NCBI RefSeq assembly: GCF_009729075.1
Contig: NZ_VTGY01000015.1
Location: forward strand, 392,508 to 456,507
Length of the DNA: 64,000 bases
Direction: 5' to 3'
DNA from: Mycolicibacterium sp. CBMA 226
GTDB taxonomy: Bacteria > Actinomycetota > Actinomycetes > Mycobacteriales > Mycobacteriaceae
In this document: positions 41,902 to 51,081 of the stretch, piece after piece
Layout: the number at the start of each line of letters is the position of its first letter
Numbering within the stretch: position 1 is the first letter of the stretch
Notes under the pieces: model-generated
The model's input: the letters and a program-made list of their open reading frames with translations, nothing else
Told to the model about the DNA's origin: nothing
Databases searched by the model: none
Translations under genes and position numbers: made by a program

Positions 41902-42531
41902 ATGACTGATACGACGGTGGACAACCCGTTCTTCGCCCGGATGTGGATCGCGATGTCGTCGCGTGAGCGCAAGTTCATGACCAAACTGCGGCAGGAGAAT
42001 CTGGCTGGGCTCAGCGGCCGGGTGCTAGAGGTCGGTGCCGGAACCGGAACCAACTTCGCCTTCTACCCCGACACCGTGACCGAGGTGGTGGCCGTGGAGC
42101 CGGAGGCCCGGCTGGCACCGCTGGCCCGCGAGGCGGCGCTGACCGCCCCCGTGCCCGTGACCGTGCGCACCGAGACCGTCGAGAGCTTCGACAGCGACGA
42201 GCTTTTCGACGCAGTCGTGTGCTCGCTGGTGCTGTGCTCGGTCGATGAGCCGGAAAGCGTTCTGCAGCAGATGTATTCACGGCTCAGGCCGGGCGGCGAG
42301 CTGCGTTACTTCGAGCACGTCGCGAGTGGCGGGGTTCGTGGCCGGGCGCAGAGATTCCTGGATTCGACGTTCTGGCCGAAGGTTTCGGGCAACTGTCATG
42401 CGCACCGGGAGACTGAGCAGAGCATTGTCGGTGCGGGATTCCAGGTCGCCACCGCCCGCCGGGTGCTGATGCTGCCGGGCTGGGTGCCGCTGGCAGAGGT
42501 GGCGTTGGGCCGGGCCGTCAGGCCCGTTTGA
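41902..42531 (+). CDS. Class I SAM-dependent methyltransferase (Rv1147-like)
   Basis: 209 residues from ATG 41902, three bases after the TetR stop. SAM motif I VLEVGAGTGTNF, acidic loop VVAVEPE, motif with VVCSLVLCSVDEP and FEHV. The group includes phospholipid N-methyltransferase/Coq5-like enzymes. A lipid substrate is plausible given the transporter neighbour. Its end overlaps the convergent sirtuin gene by 14 nt. Confidence 0.88.
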   Translation: MTDTTVDNPFFARMWIAMSSRERKFMTKLRQENLAGLSGRVLEVGAGTGTNFAFYPDTVTEVVAVEPEARLAPLAREAALTAPVPVTVRTETVESFDSDELFDAVVCSLVLCSVDEPESVLQQMYSRLRPGGELRYFEHVASGGVRGRAQRFLDSTFWPKVSGNCHAHRETEQSIVGAGFQVATARRVLMLPGWVPLAEVALGRAVRPV

Positions 42532-43246
42532 TCGTCGGCAGCAGTTCGGGCAGCCGCTGCAACAGGGTGGGCAGCGCCGTCGCCGCGGTCTCCCGTAGGG
42601 ATATGGTGGCCAGATCGGAGAAGGGCGTCGGCTGCGGATTTACCTCGATCACCGGAATGCCCTGCTGCGCAGCTGCTTCCGGTAGCGATGCCGCCGGGTA
42701 CACCACCGAGGAGGTGCCGACGGTGATCACCAGGTCCGCGGCGCTGACCGCCGCGACGGAGTTGTTCCACGCGTCGGAGGGCAGGTTCTCGCCGAACCAC
42801 ACGACGTCGGGCCGGATCAAGCCGCCGCAGTAGCACTCTGGTGGTTCGATGGCGATTTCAGGCTCCGGCATCGGCGGGAGGGTGCCCTCGAATTCGGCTT
42901 TGCAACTGTCGCAATGGAAGTGGAACAAGCTGCCGTGCAGGTGGTGCACCCGGGTGCTGCCGGCCCGCTCGTGCAGATTGTCGATGTTCTGGGTGACGAC
43001 ATCGACCTCGGTGTAGTCCTGCCACGCGGCCACTGCACGGTGGCCGTCGTTGGGCGACACGTTGCCCATCATGTGATGGCGCCACAGATACCAGGCGAAC
43101 ACCCGCTCGGGGCGTCGGCGCCAGGCGTCCGAGCTGGAGATCTCGTAGGGGTCTGTGTTGGCCCACAGGCCGGTCTCGGCGTCCCGGAACGTTGGTACAC
43201 CACTGTCGGCGGACATCCCCGCACCGCTGAACACCGTCACCCGCAT
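42518..43246 (-). CDS. cobB: Sir2 family NAD-dependent deacylase (class III, CobB type)
   Basis: 242 residues from ATG 43246. GAGMSADSGVPTFR (residues 8-21), TQNIDNLH and catalytic His104 (HLHGS) form the NAD site. Zinc cysteines 112, 115, 138 and 140 are present. Tyr53 and Arg56 (FAWYLWRH) are the class III acyl-pocket pair that recognises succinyl/malonyl-lysine, so desuccinylase as well as deacetylase activity is expected. Rv1151c equivalent by position; regulates metabolic enzymes such as acetyl-CoA synthetase in other bacteria. Confidence 0.94.
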   Translation of the reverse strand: MRVTVFSGAGMSADSGVPTFRDAETGLWANTDPYEISSSDAWRRRPERVFAWYLWRHHMMGNVSPNDGHRAVAAWQDYTEVDVVTQNIDNLHERAGSTRVHHLHGSLFHFHCDSCKAEFEGTLPPMPEPEIAIEPPECYCGGLIRPDVVWFGENLPSDAWNNSVAAVSAADLVITVGTSSVVYPAASLPEAAAQQGIPVIEVNPQPTPFSDLATISLRETAATALPTLLQRLPELLPTIKRA

Positions 43247-43310
43247 TCGACCACGGTATCGGGTTTCCGGTGATCTGAGCCACTTCGCCGCCATCGGTCA
43301 TACTCGGCGG

Positions 43311-43673
43311 ATGACCGATTTCGGTGAGTGGGTTCGCCTCGATCCGCACGCAGGGCCGCTGTTCGACCAGTTGCGCCTGCAGATCATCGAGGCCATCCGC
43401 GACGGCCGGCTGCCTGCCGGAACCCGGCTGCCCACCGTGCGCGACCTGGCCGGCACGCTGGGGATGGCGGCCAACACCGTCGCCCGCGCTTACCGTGAGC
43501 TCGAAACCGCAGGCGTTCTCGAAACCCGTGGGCGGTCAGGAACTTTCGTCGCTGCCGCCGACCCAGCCGGGGCGGCGATGGTGGATGCGGCGAATGCCTT
43601 CGCCGACACCGCGCGGGCGTTGGGGGTGCTCAAGGCGGACGCGCTGCGGTACCTGGACGCGGCGTTCGAGTAG
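43311..43673 (+). CDS. GntR family regulator, short YtrA type
   Basis: 120 residues from ATG 43311. One winged HTH (PLFDQLRLQIIEAIRDGRLPAGTRLPTVRDLA in parts, then NTVARAYRELETAGVLETRGRSGTFV) followed by a short helical tail; no large ligand domain, as in the YtrA subfamily. Such regulators often sit beside ABC transporters, but none is here. Rv1152 equivalent by position. Confidence 0.92.
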   Translation: MTDFGEWVRLDPHAGPLFDQLRLQIIEAIRDGRLPAGTRLPTVRDLAGTLGMAANTVARAYRELETAGVLETRGRSGTFVAAADPAGAAMVDAANAFADTARALGVLKADALRYLDAAFE

Positions 43674-43739
43674 GTCGCTGAGGGCCGATGATGACGGCTT
43701 CCGGCCCGGTGCCCTCGCGGAGGGGCGACACGCCGACTC

Positions 43740-44936
43740 TCAACCGCGCCAGCGCAAAACGTCCAGTGCGACGCCAACTTCGATGCTGTTGTCGGCCAAC
43801 GGGCGCGGCAGCAATTCGTCGGCCCGGGCCAGCCGGCGCAGCAAGGTGTTGCGGTGGGTGAACAGCTTGCCGGCGGCGCGGGACACGTTGCACTGCTCGT
43901 GGACGAATGTGCGCACCGCGGAGCGCAATTCCGGGCTGGCGGTTTCCAGCTCACCGAGGACACGTTTGACGAAGACTGCGGCGCGGTCGGCGTCCGCGGT
44001 CAGCAGCGCGACCATCTCGATATCGGTGTACTCCGCGATCTGCTGCGGAGAGTGCAGGCGCGCCATCATCTGCTGAGTGGTGAGCGCATCGAAGTGGCTG
44101 CGCCGGTACCCGTCGACCCCGGAGCCGGTGGAACCGATCGCGACGCGGACGTCGCGGCCGACCACACGTGCGAGCGCGCTGACGTCCACCGGGCCGGGTG
44201 CCCACACCCACCGCGTGGCGGCACTGGCCAGCACGCTGAGCGGCCGGCCACCCGCGGCTTGCCCGAAAGCCTCGGCGGCGCGGTCCAATTGAGATAGATC
44301 GCTGTCCGGATTATCGGTCCACATGACGGCGGCGGTGTGGGTGCCGCCGAGGCCGTAAGCCAGCCGGCTTTCGGCGCGTTGACGGGAGATCGGGGCGCCG
44401 TCCAGGAGCAGTGCGACCGTCGCACGCCGCTCGGCGTGGCTGCCGCGCGTGAGCTCGTCGCGCTCGAGTTCGATCTGGGCGGCGATGGCGGCCAACGTGG
44501 CCTCGATGAACTCGCTGATCGATCGCGAGCACACATCGAGCATCGCGTGCAGTTCCACGGGGTCGGCTGTCAGTTCGAAGGCGATATCCATCAGGCGTCG
44601 CCACGCCACGCCCTCGCCGACCCGGTAGGCGTCCAGCGTGTACGTGTCGACGCCGCGGCGGACCATTTCCCGGGCGACACTCATCGGCTCGGCGCCGGCG
44701 TTGGGCGGCACCGGTGCGCCGGGATCGCGTACGTTGGCCGCGCCCCAGAACAACAGATTCGACCGGTTGCTGCGGCTCACCGCGGCAGCCAGTTCGGGGT
44801 CCGACGCGATGGCCGGATTGGCCCCCAGCACGGCACGGTCGAGTTCGTCGAGCCACTCCACAGGGGCATTGACGACCACCTGAGCGCACTGCCGAATCAG
44901 GTCGCGTACCTGCGGTGACGGGCCGGTTGCGTCCAT
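43740..44936 (-). CDS. PucR/CdaR-type transcriptional regulator
   Basis: 398 residues. An N-terminal sensory helical region (RsbRD-like), a middle GGDEF-like degenerate domain and a C-terminal PucR HTH (ELRSAVRTFVHEQCNVSRAAGKLFTHRNTLLRRL in parts). Such proteins activate catabolic genes on sensing a substrate. Divergent from a Baeyer-Villiger monooxygenase and CYP102 pair; probably their activator. A 7-bp inverted repeat lies in the intergenic region. Confidence 0.9.
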   Translation of the reverse strand: MDATGPSPQVRDLIRQCAQVVVNAPVEWLDELDRAVLGANPAIASDPELAAAVSRSNRSNLLFWGAANVRDPGAPVPPNAGAEPMSVAREMVRRGVDTYTLDAYRVGEGVAWRRLMDIAFELTADPVELHAMLDVCSRSISEFIEATLAAIAAQIELERDELTRGSHAERRATVALLLDGAPISRQRAESRLAYGLGGTHTAAVMWTDNPDSDLSQLDRAAEAFGQAAGGRPLSVLASAATRWVWAPGPVDVSALARVVGRDVRVAIGSTGSGVDGYRRSHFDALTTQQMMARLHSPQQIAEYTDIEMVALLTADADRAAVFVKRVLGELETASPELRSAVRTFVHEQCNVSRAAGKLFTHRNTLLRRLARADELLPRPLADNSIEVGVALDVLRWRG

Positions 44937-44955
44937 CGGGTCAGGCTATCGCTGT

Positions 44956-44972
44956 TGGTGCACAATGCACCA
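44956..44972. promoter_or_regulatory. Inverted repeat in the PucR-BVMO intergenic region
   Basis: TGGTGCA (44956-44962) and TGCACCA (44966-44972), 3-nt spacer, 20 nt upstream of the PucR start and about 95 nt upstream of the monooxygenase. Candidate PucR binding site. Confidence 0.5.
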
Positions 44973-45067
44973 GGGGCTCGGATATTTGAGACGTTTTGAC
45001 CTTCAGTCGAGGTTCGGCGCGCGCCACCATTATTGCCACGCCCACCACCGCCAACAGGGAGTTCGCA

Positions 45068-46573
45068 ATGGAGCACACCGCCAACACCACCACGGTCGAC
45101 GTGCTGATCGTCGGCGCCGGAATCTCCGGCATCGGCGCCGCCTACTACCTGCAGCAGGAACATCCCGGACGGTCGTACACCATCCTGGAGTCCCGCGGCG
45201 CGACCGGCGGAACGTGGGACCTGTTCCGGTACCCCGGCATTCGCTCCGACTCCGACCTGCACACCTTCGGCTACGAGTTCAAGCCGTGGCGCGACGAGGA
45301 CGCTATCGCCTCGGCCGACAAGATCCTCGGCTACCTGCGCGAGACGGTCCGCGAGAACAACATCGACCGCAACATCCGGTTCCACCACAAGGTGCTGGGC
45401 GCCGCCTGGGACAGCGACACCGCGCGCTGGCTCGTCGACGTCGAACGGACCGACACCAACGAGCGGGTGCACATCTCCGCCAACTGGCTGTTCTGTGCCG
45501 GCGGCTACTACCGCTACGACCAGGGCTTCACCCCGCAGTTCCCCGGCCGCGACCGCTTCACCGGTCAGATCGTCCACCCGCAGCACTGGCCCGAGGACCT
45601 CGACTACACCGGAAAGAAGGTCGTCATCATCGGCAGCGGGGCGACCGCGGTGACGCTGGTGCCGTCGATGGCGGCCAAAGCCGCACACGTCACGATGCTG
45701 CAGCGCTCGCCGACCTACATCCTTCCGGTGCCGTCCAAGGACGCCTTCGCCAACGTGGCCGGCCGCGTACTGGGCGCTGACCGCGGCTACGCCCTGGCCC
45801 GGCGGAAGAACGTCATCCGGCAGCGCGCGGTGTACACCCTGTGCCAGAAGTATCCGGCCGCCGCCCGGCGGGTGATCCGCTGGACCAACGCCCGGGAGCT
45901 GCCGGCGGGCTACCCCGTCGACACGCACTTCAGCCCCGACTACAAGCCGTGGGATCAGCGTCTGTGCACCGTGCCGGACGCCGACCTGTTCAAAGCCATC
46001 GGTGCGGGCAAGGCTTCGGTCGTCACCGACCGCATCGCGACCTTCACCGAGACCGGCATCGAGCTGGAGTCGGGGCAGCACCTGGACGCCGACATCATCG
46101 TCACCGCAACGGGTTTGAACGTTCAGATGTTCGGTGGCATGACGCTGACCGTGGATGGCACGGCCGTCGACTTCGCCGACACAGTCGCCTACAAGGGCAT
46201 CATGCTCTCGGATGTGCCGAACTTCGCCTTCGCGTTCGGTTACACCAACTCCTCGTGGACGCTCAAGGTCGGGCTGCTGTGCGAGCACTTCTGCCGACTG
46301 CTGAGCCACATGGACGAACACGGATTCGACAGCGTGCGACCCGAGTTCGACGACGCGGGCATGGAGACCAAACCCCTGCTGGACTTCGCCGCCGGATACG
46401 TCGAGCGGGTCGCGCACCTGCTGCCGCGACAAGGCGCCGACGGTCCCTGGGTGATGTCGATGAACTACAACTTCGATCGCGAGGTGCTGCGGCACGGCGC
46501 GGTGGCGGACCCGAACCTGCGGTTCGCCGCCACCCGCCGCGCAGAAGTTGGGGAGTTCGCGCCGGTTTCCTAA
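45068..46573 (+). CDS. EthA-like flavin Baeyer-Villiger monooxygenase
   Basis: 501 residues from ATG 45068 with AGGGAG upstream. FAD Rossmann GAGISGIG (residues 16-23), BVMO fingerprint FTGQIVHPQHWP and NADPH Rossmann GSGATAVTL. The GGTWDLFRYPGIRSDSDLHTFGYEF region and the LQRSPTYI, NPWDQRLC-type and ATGLNVQMFGG segments resemble M. tuberculosis EthA (remembered sequence). EthA-type enzymes oxidise long-chain ketones and activate ethionamide. Same strand as, and 34 nt before, the CYP102 gene. Confidence 0.93.
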   Translation: MEHTANTTTVDVLIVGAGISGIGAAYYLQQEHPGRSYTILESRGATGGTWDLFRYPGIRSDSDLHTFGYEFKPWRDEDAIASADKILGYLRETVRENNIDRNIRFHHKVLGAAWDSDTARWLVDVERTDTNERVHISANWLFCAGGYYRYDQGFTPQFPGRDRFTGQIVHPQHWPEDLDYTGKKVVIIGSGATAVTLVPSMAAKAAHVTMLQRSPTYILPVPSKDAFANVAGRVLGADRGYALARRKNVIRQRAVYTLCQKYPAAARRVIRWTNARELPAGYPVDTHFSPDYKPWDQRLCTVPDADLFKAIGAGKASVVTDRIATFTETGIELESGQHLDADIIVTATGLNVQMFGGMTLTVDGTAVDFADTVAYKGIMLSDVPNFAFAFGYTNSSWTLKVGLLCEHFCRLLSHMDEHGFDSVRPEFDDAGMETKPLLDFAAGYVERVAHLLPRQGADGPWVMSMNYNFDREVLRHGAVADPNLRFAATRRAEVGEFAPVS

Positions 46574-46607
46574 TCGGCTCTCAGGGCGGCCGTTTACGCT
46601 GGCGTGA

Positions 46608-49600
46608 ATGGAGACATCTAAGGCGAGCGAAACGACGGGATGTATGGAGTCGCCAGCCGTGCCGCCCGAGATCCCCGGTGTCCCTTCAGCTGTCGGCGTC
46701 GAATTGCCGCGCGGGCCGGTGCCCGGGCGGCCGTATTCGTTGCCGCTGGATTTGCTCACCGAGCAGTACGGCCCACTGTTCTACGCTGACCTCGGGCCTG
46801 GCCGGCGGCTCTACGCTTGTTCGCTGGCACTGGTCGACGAACTGTGCGATGAGAGCCGGTTCAGCAAAGCGCTGACGGGCCGGTTGGCCAGGTTTCGCCC
46901 TGTGGTCGGCAACGGGCTCTTCACCGCGTACCCCGGCGAGGAGGGCTGGCAGGAAGCTCACGACGTCCTGATTCCCGGATTCAGCTTCAGCGGACTGCGC
47001 AGCTATCACCCGGCAATGTTGGACATCAATCGACAGTTGATCGAGCAGTGGGACGCCGCGGTAGGTACCCGAACGGTGGACGTCGCGGGAGACTTGGCCA
47101 AGCTGGCCATGGACACCGTCGGCTTGGCCGGGTTCGGGGCCCGGTTCGACTCCTATCAGCACGACGGACTCGCCGACATCCCAGCGAGTTTCGCAGCCAC
47201 ACTGAACCAGGTACTCCTCGGACCCAACGCCGACCAGGCGGTGTTCGAGACCGAGCGCGGGAAGCTGTTCAGCTTCATCACGGACCTGATCGCCCAGCAC
47301 CGCGCGGGTGACGTGGACCTCGACGACCTCTTGGCCTTGATGCTGCAGCCCGGGCCCGACGGGAAACCGATCCTGGACGACGGCAGCATCCGCAACCAGA
47401 TCGCCACGTTCCTGGTCGCCGGGCAGGACACGACGTCGATACTGATGCCGACGGCGCTGTACAGCATCGTCAAGAATCCCGCGGTGCTGCATCGCGCGCA
47501 GGCGGAGGCGGACGCGGTGTTCGGCCCCGACGACGACCACGTGCCGGCGTTTGACGAGATCGGCAAGCTCACCTACATCCGCCGGATCATCGATGAGGCA
47601 TTGCGGCTGTCGCCGCCGGTGCGGGAATTCGACCGAATGGCATTGGCGGACACCGTGATCGGCGGACGGTATCCGGTGCGGCAGGGTGAAGCGGTGACGG
47701 TTCTGACGTCGTCGCTGCACCGGCAGCCGGAGTGGGGCGACAACGTCGACATCTTCGATCCCGACCGCTTCGACACCGAACGGGCCGGGCAGCGTCCGGT
47801 CAACCTGTTCAAGCCGTTCGGCACCGGCGCGCGGTCCTGTATCGGACGCCAATTCGCGCTGCACGAAGCAACCATGGCGATCGCGACCTTGGTGCACCGC
47901 TACCGGTTCGTCGACGTCGAGCACTACACGTTGCGCACCCACAGCGACGTGCTGCGCAAGCCGGAGGGCTTCCATCTGAAACTCATCCGCCGGACGCCCG
48001 AGGAACGTCGGCAGGCTCCCGCGGCCGTCGAGGTGGCGCCGGTGACGCAGTCGCGCGCTGCCGTGCCGTCCGGCACGAAACTGCTTGTGCTGCATGGGTC
48101 GAACCTGGGCAACTGCCGGTCGCTGGCACAGCAACTCGGTGACGAAGCCGTCGACCTCGGTTACGAAACGACCGTCGCCGCACTGGATTCCGCGACCGGC
48201 GCACTGCCGGAGAATGGAGCGGTGGTGATCGTCGCCGCGTCGTACAACGGGATGCCGACCGACGATGCCCGCGCGTTCGTGGACTGGCTGGACAGCACTG
48301 GCGACCATGCGCCGGCGGTGCCATATGCGGTTCTCGGTGTCGGAGACCGCAACTGGGCCGAGACCTACCTGGCGATACCCCGGCGCATCGATGCCCGGCT
48401 CGCGGAACTCGGTGCCACGCAACTCCTTCCGATGGCAGAAGCCGATACCTCGGGTGACTTCGCCGGCGTGGTGGAGGATTTCTCGGTGGCGCTGTGGAAC
48501 GCACTCGGCGGGGTCTTCGGTGTCGTTGCCACGGATGAACCCCCAGTGGACGAGTCGCTCTACGATCTGCGCGCCATCGACGGGCCCGTCACCGCCGCGA
48601 TCGACGCCCGCTACCAAGTGCAGCCGGCGACGGTGCTCGACAACATTCCGCTGGTGGACACCGGCTCAGAATTCGGGCAGGACAAGCGGTTGATCCGCAT
48701 CGCGCTGCCTGACGGTGTCGAGTACCAGACCGGCGACCACCTCACCGTGCTGCCGGACAACAGCCCCGCGCTCGTCGACGAGGTCGGTGAACTGCTGGAC
48801 CTGCGTCTCGACCGCCGCATCTCCATCAATCCCCGGCGCAGTACCCGGCGGGCCATCCCGATCGACCGGGAAGTCACTGTGCGCGAACTGCTTACGCACT
48901 TCCTCGAACTCCGCAAGCCGGCCAGTCGCAGCCAGCTGCTGCGGCTCGCCGCGGCCAATCCGTGCCCACCGGAACGTGCCGCCCTGACCGCCCTCGCCGA
49001 CGACCCCGATGCCCGCGCGCTCAGCATCACCGAGTGCCTGGCGGAGTTCCCGGCCACCCAGCTGACCCGTGAAGAGCTGCTGGAACTGTTCGAACCGATG
49101 TCGCCGCGGCACTATTCGATCGCCACGTCGTCGCGCCGCCGGGTCCGGGAAGTCGAGCTGGTGGTGGGAGTCCTGGAAGGCCCGGCGCGATCCGGGGCCG
49201 GCGTGTTCCGCGGTGTCTCATCCAGCTACCTCGCGGATTCCGTTCCAGGACAGCAGATTCGGATGCGCGTGGATCCGGCCCGGCAGGCGTTCCGCGCCGG
49301 CGCCGATCCGACCCGTAACGTCATCCTGGTCAGCGCCGGGACGGGCGTCGCCCCCTTCCGGGGGTTCATCGGGGACCGGCTGGGCGCGCTGGAAGCCGGC
49401 GAGCCGTTCACCGCCGCGCTGTGTTTCTTCGGCGTGCGGCACCCAGACGTGGACTACCTGTTCCGTGACGAGGCCGAGGACGCCGAACGTCTCGGCATCG
49501 TGCGGATGCGGCCGGCGTTCTCCCGGGCGGGTGATGAGGTCAAGTACGTGCAGGACCGCATCGCGGCGGACGCCGACGAGGTGTGGGACATGCTCGGCGA

Positions 49601-49781
49601 CCCGACCAACGACACCCACGTCTACGTCTGCGGCGACGGCGCCCGGATGGCGCCCGCCGTGCGCGCCGCGTTCCAGGACATCTACCGCAGCAGGACCGGC
49701 GCCGACGACGACGCGGCCCGTGCCTGGCTGGCCGACCTGGTGAACACCGACCGCTATGTCGAGGACGTCTGGGCCGGCTGA
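46608..49781 (+). CDS. Self-sufficient cytochrome P450 / NADPH-P450 reductase fusion (CYP102-type)
   Basis: 1057 residues, same length as Bacillus BM3. P450 domain (residues 1-460): I-helix AGQDTT (271-276), ExxR at 330-333, heme-binding FGTGARSCIG with Cys411. Linker, then flavodoxin-like FMN domain from about residue 490 (LLVLHGSNLGN) and an FAD/NADPH reductase domain from about 650, with FAD motif RHYS and NADPH-binding SAGTGVAPFRG. CYP102 enzymes hydroxylate fatty acids near the omega end without partner proteins. The FMN-phosphate loop GSNLGNCRSLA deviates from GSNMGTAEGTA. Start at ATG 46608; 46644 also possible. Confidence 0.95.
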   Translation: METSKASETTGCMESPAVPPEIPGVPSAVGVELPRGPVPGRPYSLPLDLLTEQYGPLFYADLGPGRRLYACSLALVDELCDESRFSKALTGRLARFRPVVGNGLFTAYPGEEGWQEAHDVLIPGFSFSGLRSYHPAMLDINRQLIEQWDAAVGTRTVDVAGDLAKLAMDTVGLAGFGARFDSYQHDGLADIPASFAATLNQVLLGPNADQAVFETERGKLFSFITDLIAQHRAGDVDLDDLLALMLQPGPDGKPILDDGSIRNQIATFLVAGQDTTSILMPTALYSIVKNPAVLHRAQAEADAVFGPDDDHVPAFDEIGKLTYIRRIIDEALRLSPPVREFDRMALADTVIGGRYPVRQGEAVTVLTSSLHRQPEWGDNVDIFDPDRFDTERAGQRPVNLFKPFGTGARSCIGRQFALHEATMAIATLVHRYRFVDVEHYTLRTHSDVLRKPEGFHLKLIRRTPEERRQAPAAVEVAPVTQSRAAVPSGTKLLVLHGSNLGNCRSLAQQLGDEAVDLGYETTVAALDSATGALPENGAVVIVAASYNGMPTDDARAFVDWLDSTGDHAPAVPYAVLGVGDRNWAETYLAIPRRIDARLAELGATQLLPMAEADTSGDFAGVVEDFSVALWNALGGVFGVVATDEPPVDESLYDLRAIDGPVTAAIDARYQVQPATVLDNIPLVDTGSEFGQDKRLIRIALPDGVEYQTGDHLTVLPDNSPALVDEVGELLDLRLDRRISINPRRSTRRAIPIDREVTVRELLTHFLELRKPASRSQLLRLAAANPCPPERAALTALADDPDARALSITECLAEFPATQLTREELLELFEPMSPRHYSIATSSRRRVREVELVVGVLEGPARSGAGVFRGVSSSYLADSVPGQQIRMRVDPARQAFRAGADPTRNVILVSAGTGVAPFRGFIGDRLGALEAGEPFTAALCFFGVRHPDVDYLFRDEAEDAERLGIVRMRPAFSRAGDEVKYVQDRIAADADEVWDMLGDPTNDTHVYVCGDGARMAPAVRAAFQDIYRSRTGADDDAARAWLADLVNTDRYVEDVWAG

Positions 49782-51019
49782 GCGCGCCGGATGGCGGCCA
49801 GCCCGCGCATGCCGTGGTAGATCACCAGCGCCGCAACGGAACCGAGCGCGATGCCGGTGAACGTCAACGGTCCGGCCTGCCACGTGAAATCGGCGATACC
49901 GATGATCAGCGGGATGGCGGCGGTCATCTGGTTGATCGGCTGGGAGAAATCCACGTGGTTGGTCAGCCAGATCCGCACCCCGAGGATGCCGACCAGACCG
50001 TAGAGCACGATCGTCGCCCCGCCGAGCACGCCCGGCGGAATGGCCGAGATGGCCGCACCGACCTTGGGACACAACGACAGTGCGACGGCCACGACAGCAG
50101 CCACCCAGTATGCGGCGGTCGAATAGATACGCGTAGCGGCCATCACCCCGATGTTCTCGGCGTAGGTGGTGGTGGCCGAGCCGCCGCCCGCACCGGCCAG
50201 CACGGTGGCGACCCCGTCGGCCGCGAGTGCCCGGCCCATCAGCGGATCGAGGTCTTTCCCGGTCATCTGGCCGACTGATTTCACGTGTCCGATGTTCTCG
50301 GCGATCAGCGCGATCACCGCCGGCAGGAACATCGGTAGGACCGCCAGGCTGAACGACGGACCGTGGAATTCGGGCAGCCCGATCCACGGGGCGGCAGCGA
50401 TGGCCGCGGTGTCGACTTCGCCGAGGGCCAGCGCCAGCAGATAGCCGATGACGACGGCCAGGAAGATGGCGAGCCGGCCGATGATGCCGCGGAAGAACGC
50501 CAGCGTTGCGACGAGCAACACGAGCGTCACGAGACCGTCCAGCGGCCCCTTCTCGAAATTGTGCTTCGCCGCCGGGGCCAGGTTGAAGCCGATCAGCGCG
50601 ACGATCGCACCGGTGACCACCGGCGGCAGCGTCGCATCCAGCCAGTGCGTGCCGACCAGGTGCACCACCGCGCCGACCAGGATCAGCAGCAGACCCACGG
50701 CGATCAAACCGCCCAGCGCACTACCGCTTCCGTGGGCAGCGGTCGCGGCGGTGACCGGCGCGATCACCGAGAAGCTCGACCCGAGATAACTCGGTAGTCG
50801 GTTTCCGGTGATCAGGAGGAACAGGATCGTGCCGACGCCGGAGAACAGCAGTGTGGTGGCGGGTGGGAAACCGGTCAGCACCGGCACGAGGAACGTGGCG
50901 CCGAACATCGCCACCACATGCTGGGCACCGATACCGATGGTGCGGGGCCAGCTGAGCCGTTCATCGGGGCCGACGACGGTGGCGTCCGGTCCGACCGGCG
51001 TCCAGGAGAGCGGAATCAT
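49754..51019 (-). CDS. Uracil/xanthine permease (NCS2 family)
   Basis: 421 residues from ATG 51019 (an in-frame GTG at 51046 would add nine). Fourteen hydrophobic segments as in UraA. Signature segments: ENIGHVKSVGQMTGKD (TM8 Glu region), GGSATTTYAENIGVMAATRIYS (TM10 Glu) and GVLGGATIVLYG. Both substrate-binding glutamates are kept. Proton-coupled nucleobase uptake. Its 3' end overlaps the CYP102 gene by 28 nt, convergent. Confidence 0.92.
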   Translation of the reverse strand: MIPLSWTPVGPDATVVGPDERLSWPRTIGIGAQHVVAMFGATFLVPVLTGFPPATTLLFSGVGTILFLLITGNRLPSYLGSSFSVIAPVTAATAAHGSGSALGGLIAVGLLLILVGAVVHLVGTHWLDATLPPVVTGAIVALIGFNLAPAAKHNFEKGPLDGLVTLVLLVATLAFFRGIIGRLAIFLAVVIGYLLALALGEVDTAAIAAAPWIGLPEFHGPSFSLAVLPMFLPAVIALIAENIGHVKSVGQMTGKDLDPLMGRALAADGVATVLAGAGGGSATTTYAENIGVMAATRIYSTAAYWVAAVVAVALSLCPKVGAAISAIPPGVLGGATIVLYGLVGILGVRIWLTNHVDFSQPINQMTAAIPLIIGIADFTWQAGPLTFTGIALGSVAALVIYHGMRGLAAIRRAQPAQTSST

Positions 51020-51081
51020 CCGGTCATATTGCCGGACATCGTTCACTTTCGCTGTCTGTCAGCGCATTTGGTTACCAGCCG

